From Rhodospirillales bacterium (lineage in GTDB: Bacteria; Pseudomonadota; Alphaproteobacteria; CACIAM-22H2), in the NCBI GenBank assembly GCA_016195145.1, contig JACQAF010000312.1, positions 1-6,678 on the forward strand: a stretch of 6,678 bases of DNA, read 5' to 3'. Shown piece by piece: positions 6,195 to 6,678 of the stretch. Positions within the stretch are counted from its first letter, which is position 1. The number at the start of each line of letters is the position of its first letter. The position numbers were made by a program, and so were the translations under genes. The notes beneath the pieces are model-generated. The model did not search any database. It was not told where the DNA came from and worked only from the letters and a program-made list of their open reading frames with translations.

Positions 6195-6678
6195 ATGGCC
6201 CGGCGCGAGGCGCATTTCGTCTGCCAGCAATGCGGCGCGGCGCATCCGCGCTGGTCGGGAAAATGCGATGCCTGCGGGGCGTGGAATTCGATCGTCGAGG
6301 AGCCGGCGGTCGAGACGGCCCCCCTCGGCGCCAAGGCGCGCGGCAGCGCGCGCGCCAGCAAGCGGCTTGCCTTTGTCGGCCTTGAGGGCGAGGCCGAGCA
6401 GGCCCCGCGCCGCGCCACCGGCAATGCCGAGTTCGACCGCGTGTGCGGCGGCGGCCTCGTCGCCGGCTCGGCCGTGCTGGTCGGCGGCGACCCCGGCATC
6501 GGCAAATCGACGCTTTTGCTCCAGATCGCCGCGGCGCTGTCGGCCGACGCGCAAATCGCCTACATTTCCGGCGAAGAGGCAGTCGACCAGATTCGCATGC
6601 GCGCAGCGCGGCTGGGCCTCGCCAAATCGGGCGTGGCGCTGGCCGCCGCGACCAACCTGCGCGACGTGCTGGCGAGCC
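6195..6678 (+). CDS. radA: DNA repair protein RadA (3' truncated by window end)
   Basis: RadA (also called Sms) is a RecA-like ATPase with DnaB-like helicase activity that promotes branch migration and processes recombination intermediates during DNA repair. The frame is open from ATG 6195 to the end, giving 161 residues of a protein usually about 450 long. The N-terminal four-cysteine zinc finger is complete: Cys10 and Cys13 (VCQQCG), Cys24 and Cys27 (KCDACGAW). A variable Ala/Arg-rich linker (about 35-70) leads to the ATPase domain, with RRATGNAEFDRVCGGGL (72-88), Walker A GGDPGIGKST (97-106) and YISGEEAVDQIRMRA (123-137). The RadA-specific KNRFG motif and the C-terminal Lon-like domain lie beyond the window. 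The start is supported by GGAGG at 6180-6184. It sits 26 nt after mlaF and is probably co-transcribed with the dnaB-alr-mlaEF run. Confidence 0.95.
   Translation, partial: MARREAHFVCQQCGAAHPRWSGKCDACGAWNSIVEEPAVETAPLGAKARGSARASKRLAFVGLEGEAEQAPRRATGNAEFDRVCGGGLVAGSAVLVGGDPGIGKSTLLLQIAAALSADAQIAYISGEEAVDQIRMRAARLGLAKSGVALAAATNLRDVLAS

Overview
The window is a GC-rich chromosomal segment with all recognisable genes on the + strand. Gene content and order (rplI, cfa, dnaB, alr, mlaE, mlaF, radA) point to an alphaproteobacterium. The lineage evidence is a DnaB with two insertions relative to E. coli DnaB, an L9 with a long charged tail, and replication, cell-wall and repair genes packed after rplI. 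A Rhodospirillales-like member is plausible, but the sequence alone does not settle the order. I see no mobile element, CRISPR array, tRNA or rRNA, and no sign of recent transfer.

Layout: (1) 2-424 is the 3' end of rplI (ribosomal protein L9), which enters from the left and ends in a lysine/alanine/acid-rich tail of about 80 residues. (2) 425-637 is an intergenic region with a good intrinsic terminator (471-495) and a possible promoter for the next gene. (3) 638-1870 is cfa, cyclopropane-fatty-acyl-phospholipid synthase, with every expected catalytic residue. (4) 1871-1981 is a short gap with a promoter-like sequence for the following operon. (5) 1982-6678 is a tightly packed run: dnaB (replicative helicase), alr (alanine racemase, overlapping dnaB by 14 nt), mlaE and mlaF (permease and ATPase of a phospholipid ABC transporter, each joined to its upstream gene by an ATGA stop/start overlap), and radA (recombination/repair ATPase, 26 nt downstream with its own strong Shine-Dalgarno, cut by the window end).

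The genes fall into three themes: genome copying and repair (dnaB, radA), envelope building and lipid maintenance (cfa modifies phospholipid acyl chains, alr supplies D-alanine for peptidoglycan, mlaEF moves phospholipids between membranes), and translation (rplI). The tight spacing from dnaB to mlaF suggests one transcript with translational coupling.

I looked for an undescribed system and did not find convincing evidence of one. The window reads as ordinary core genome. The points most worth a second look are the low-complexity L9 tail, the DnaA-box-like sequence inside the candidate dnaB promoter, the DnaB insertions, and the mlaEF pair without mlaD/mlaB/mlaC nearby.
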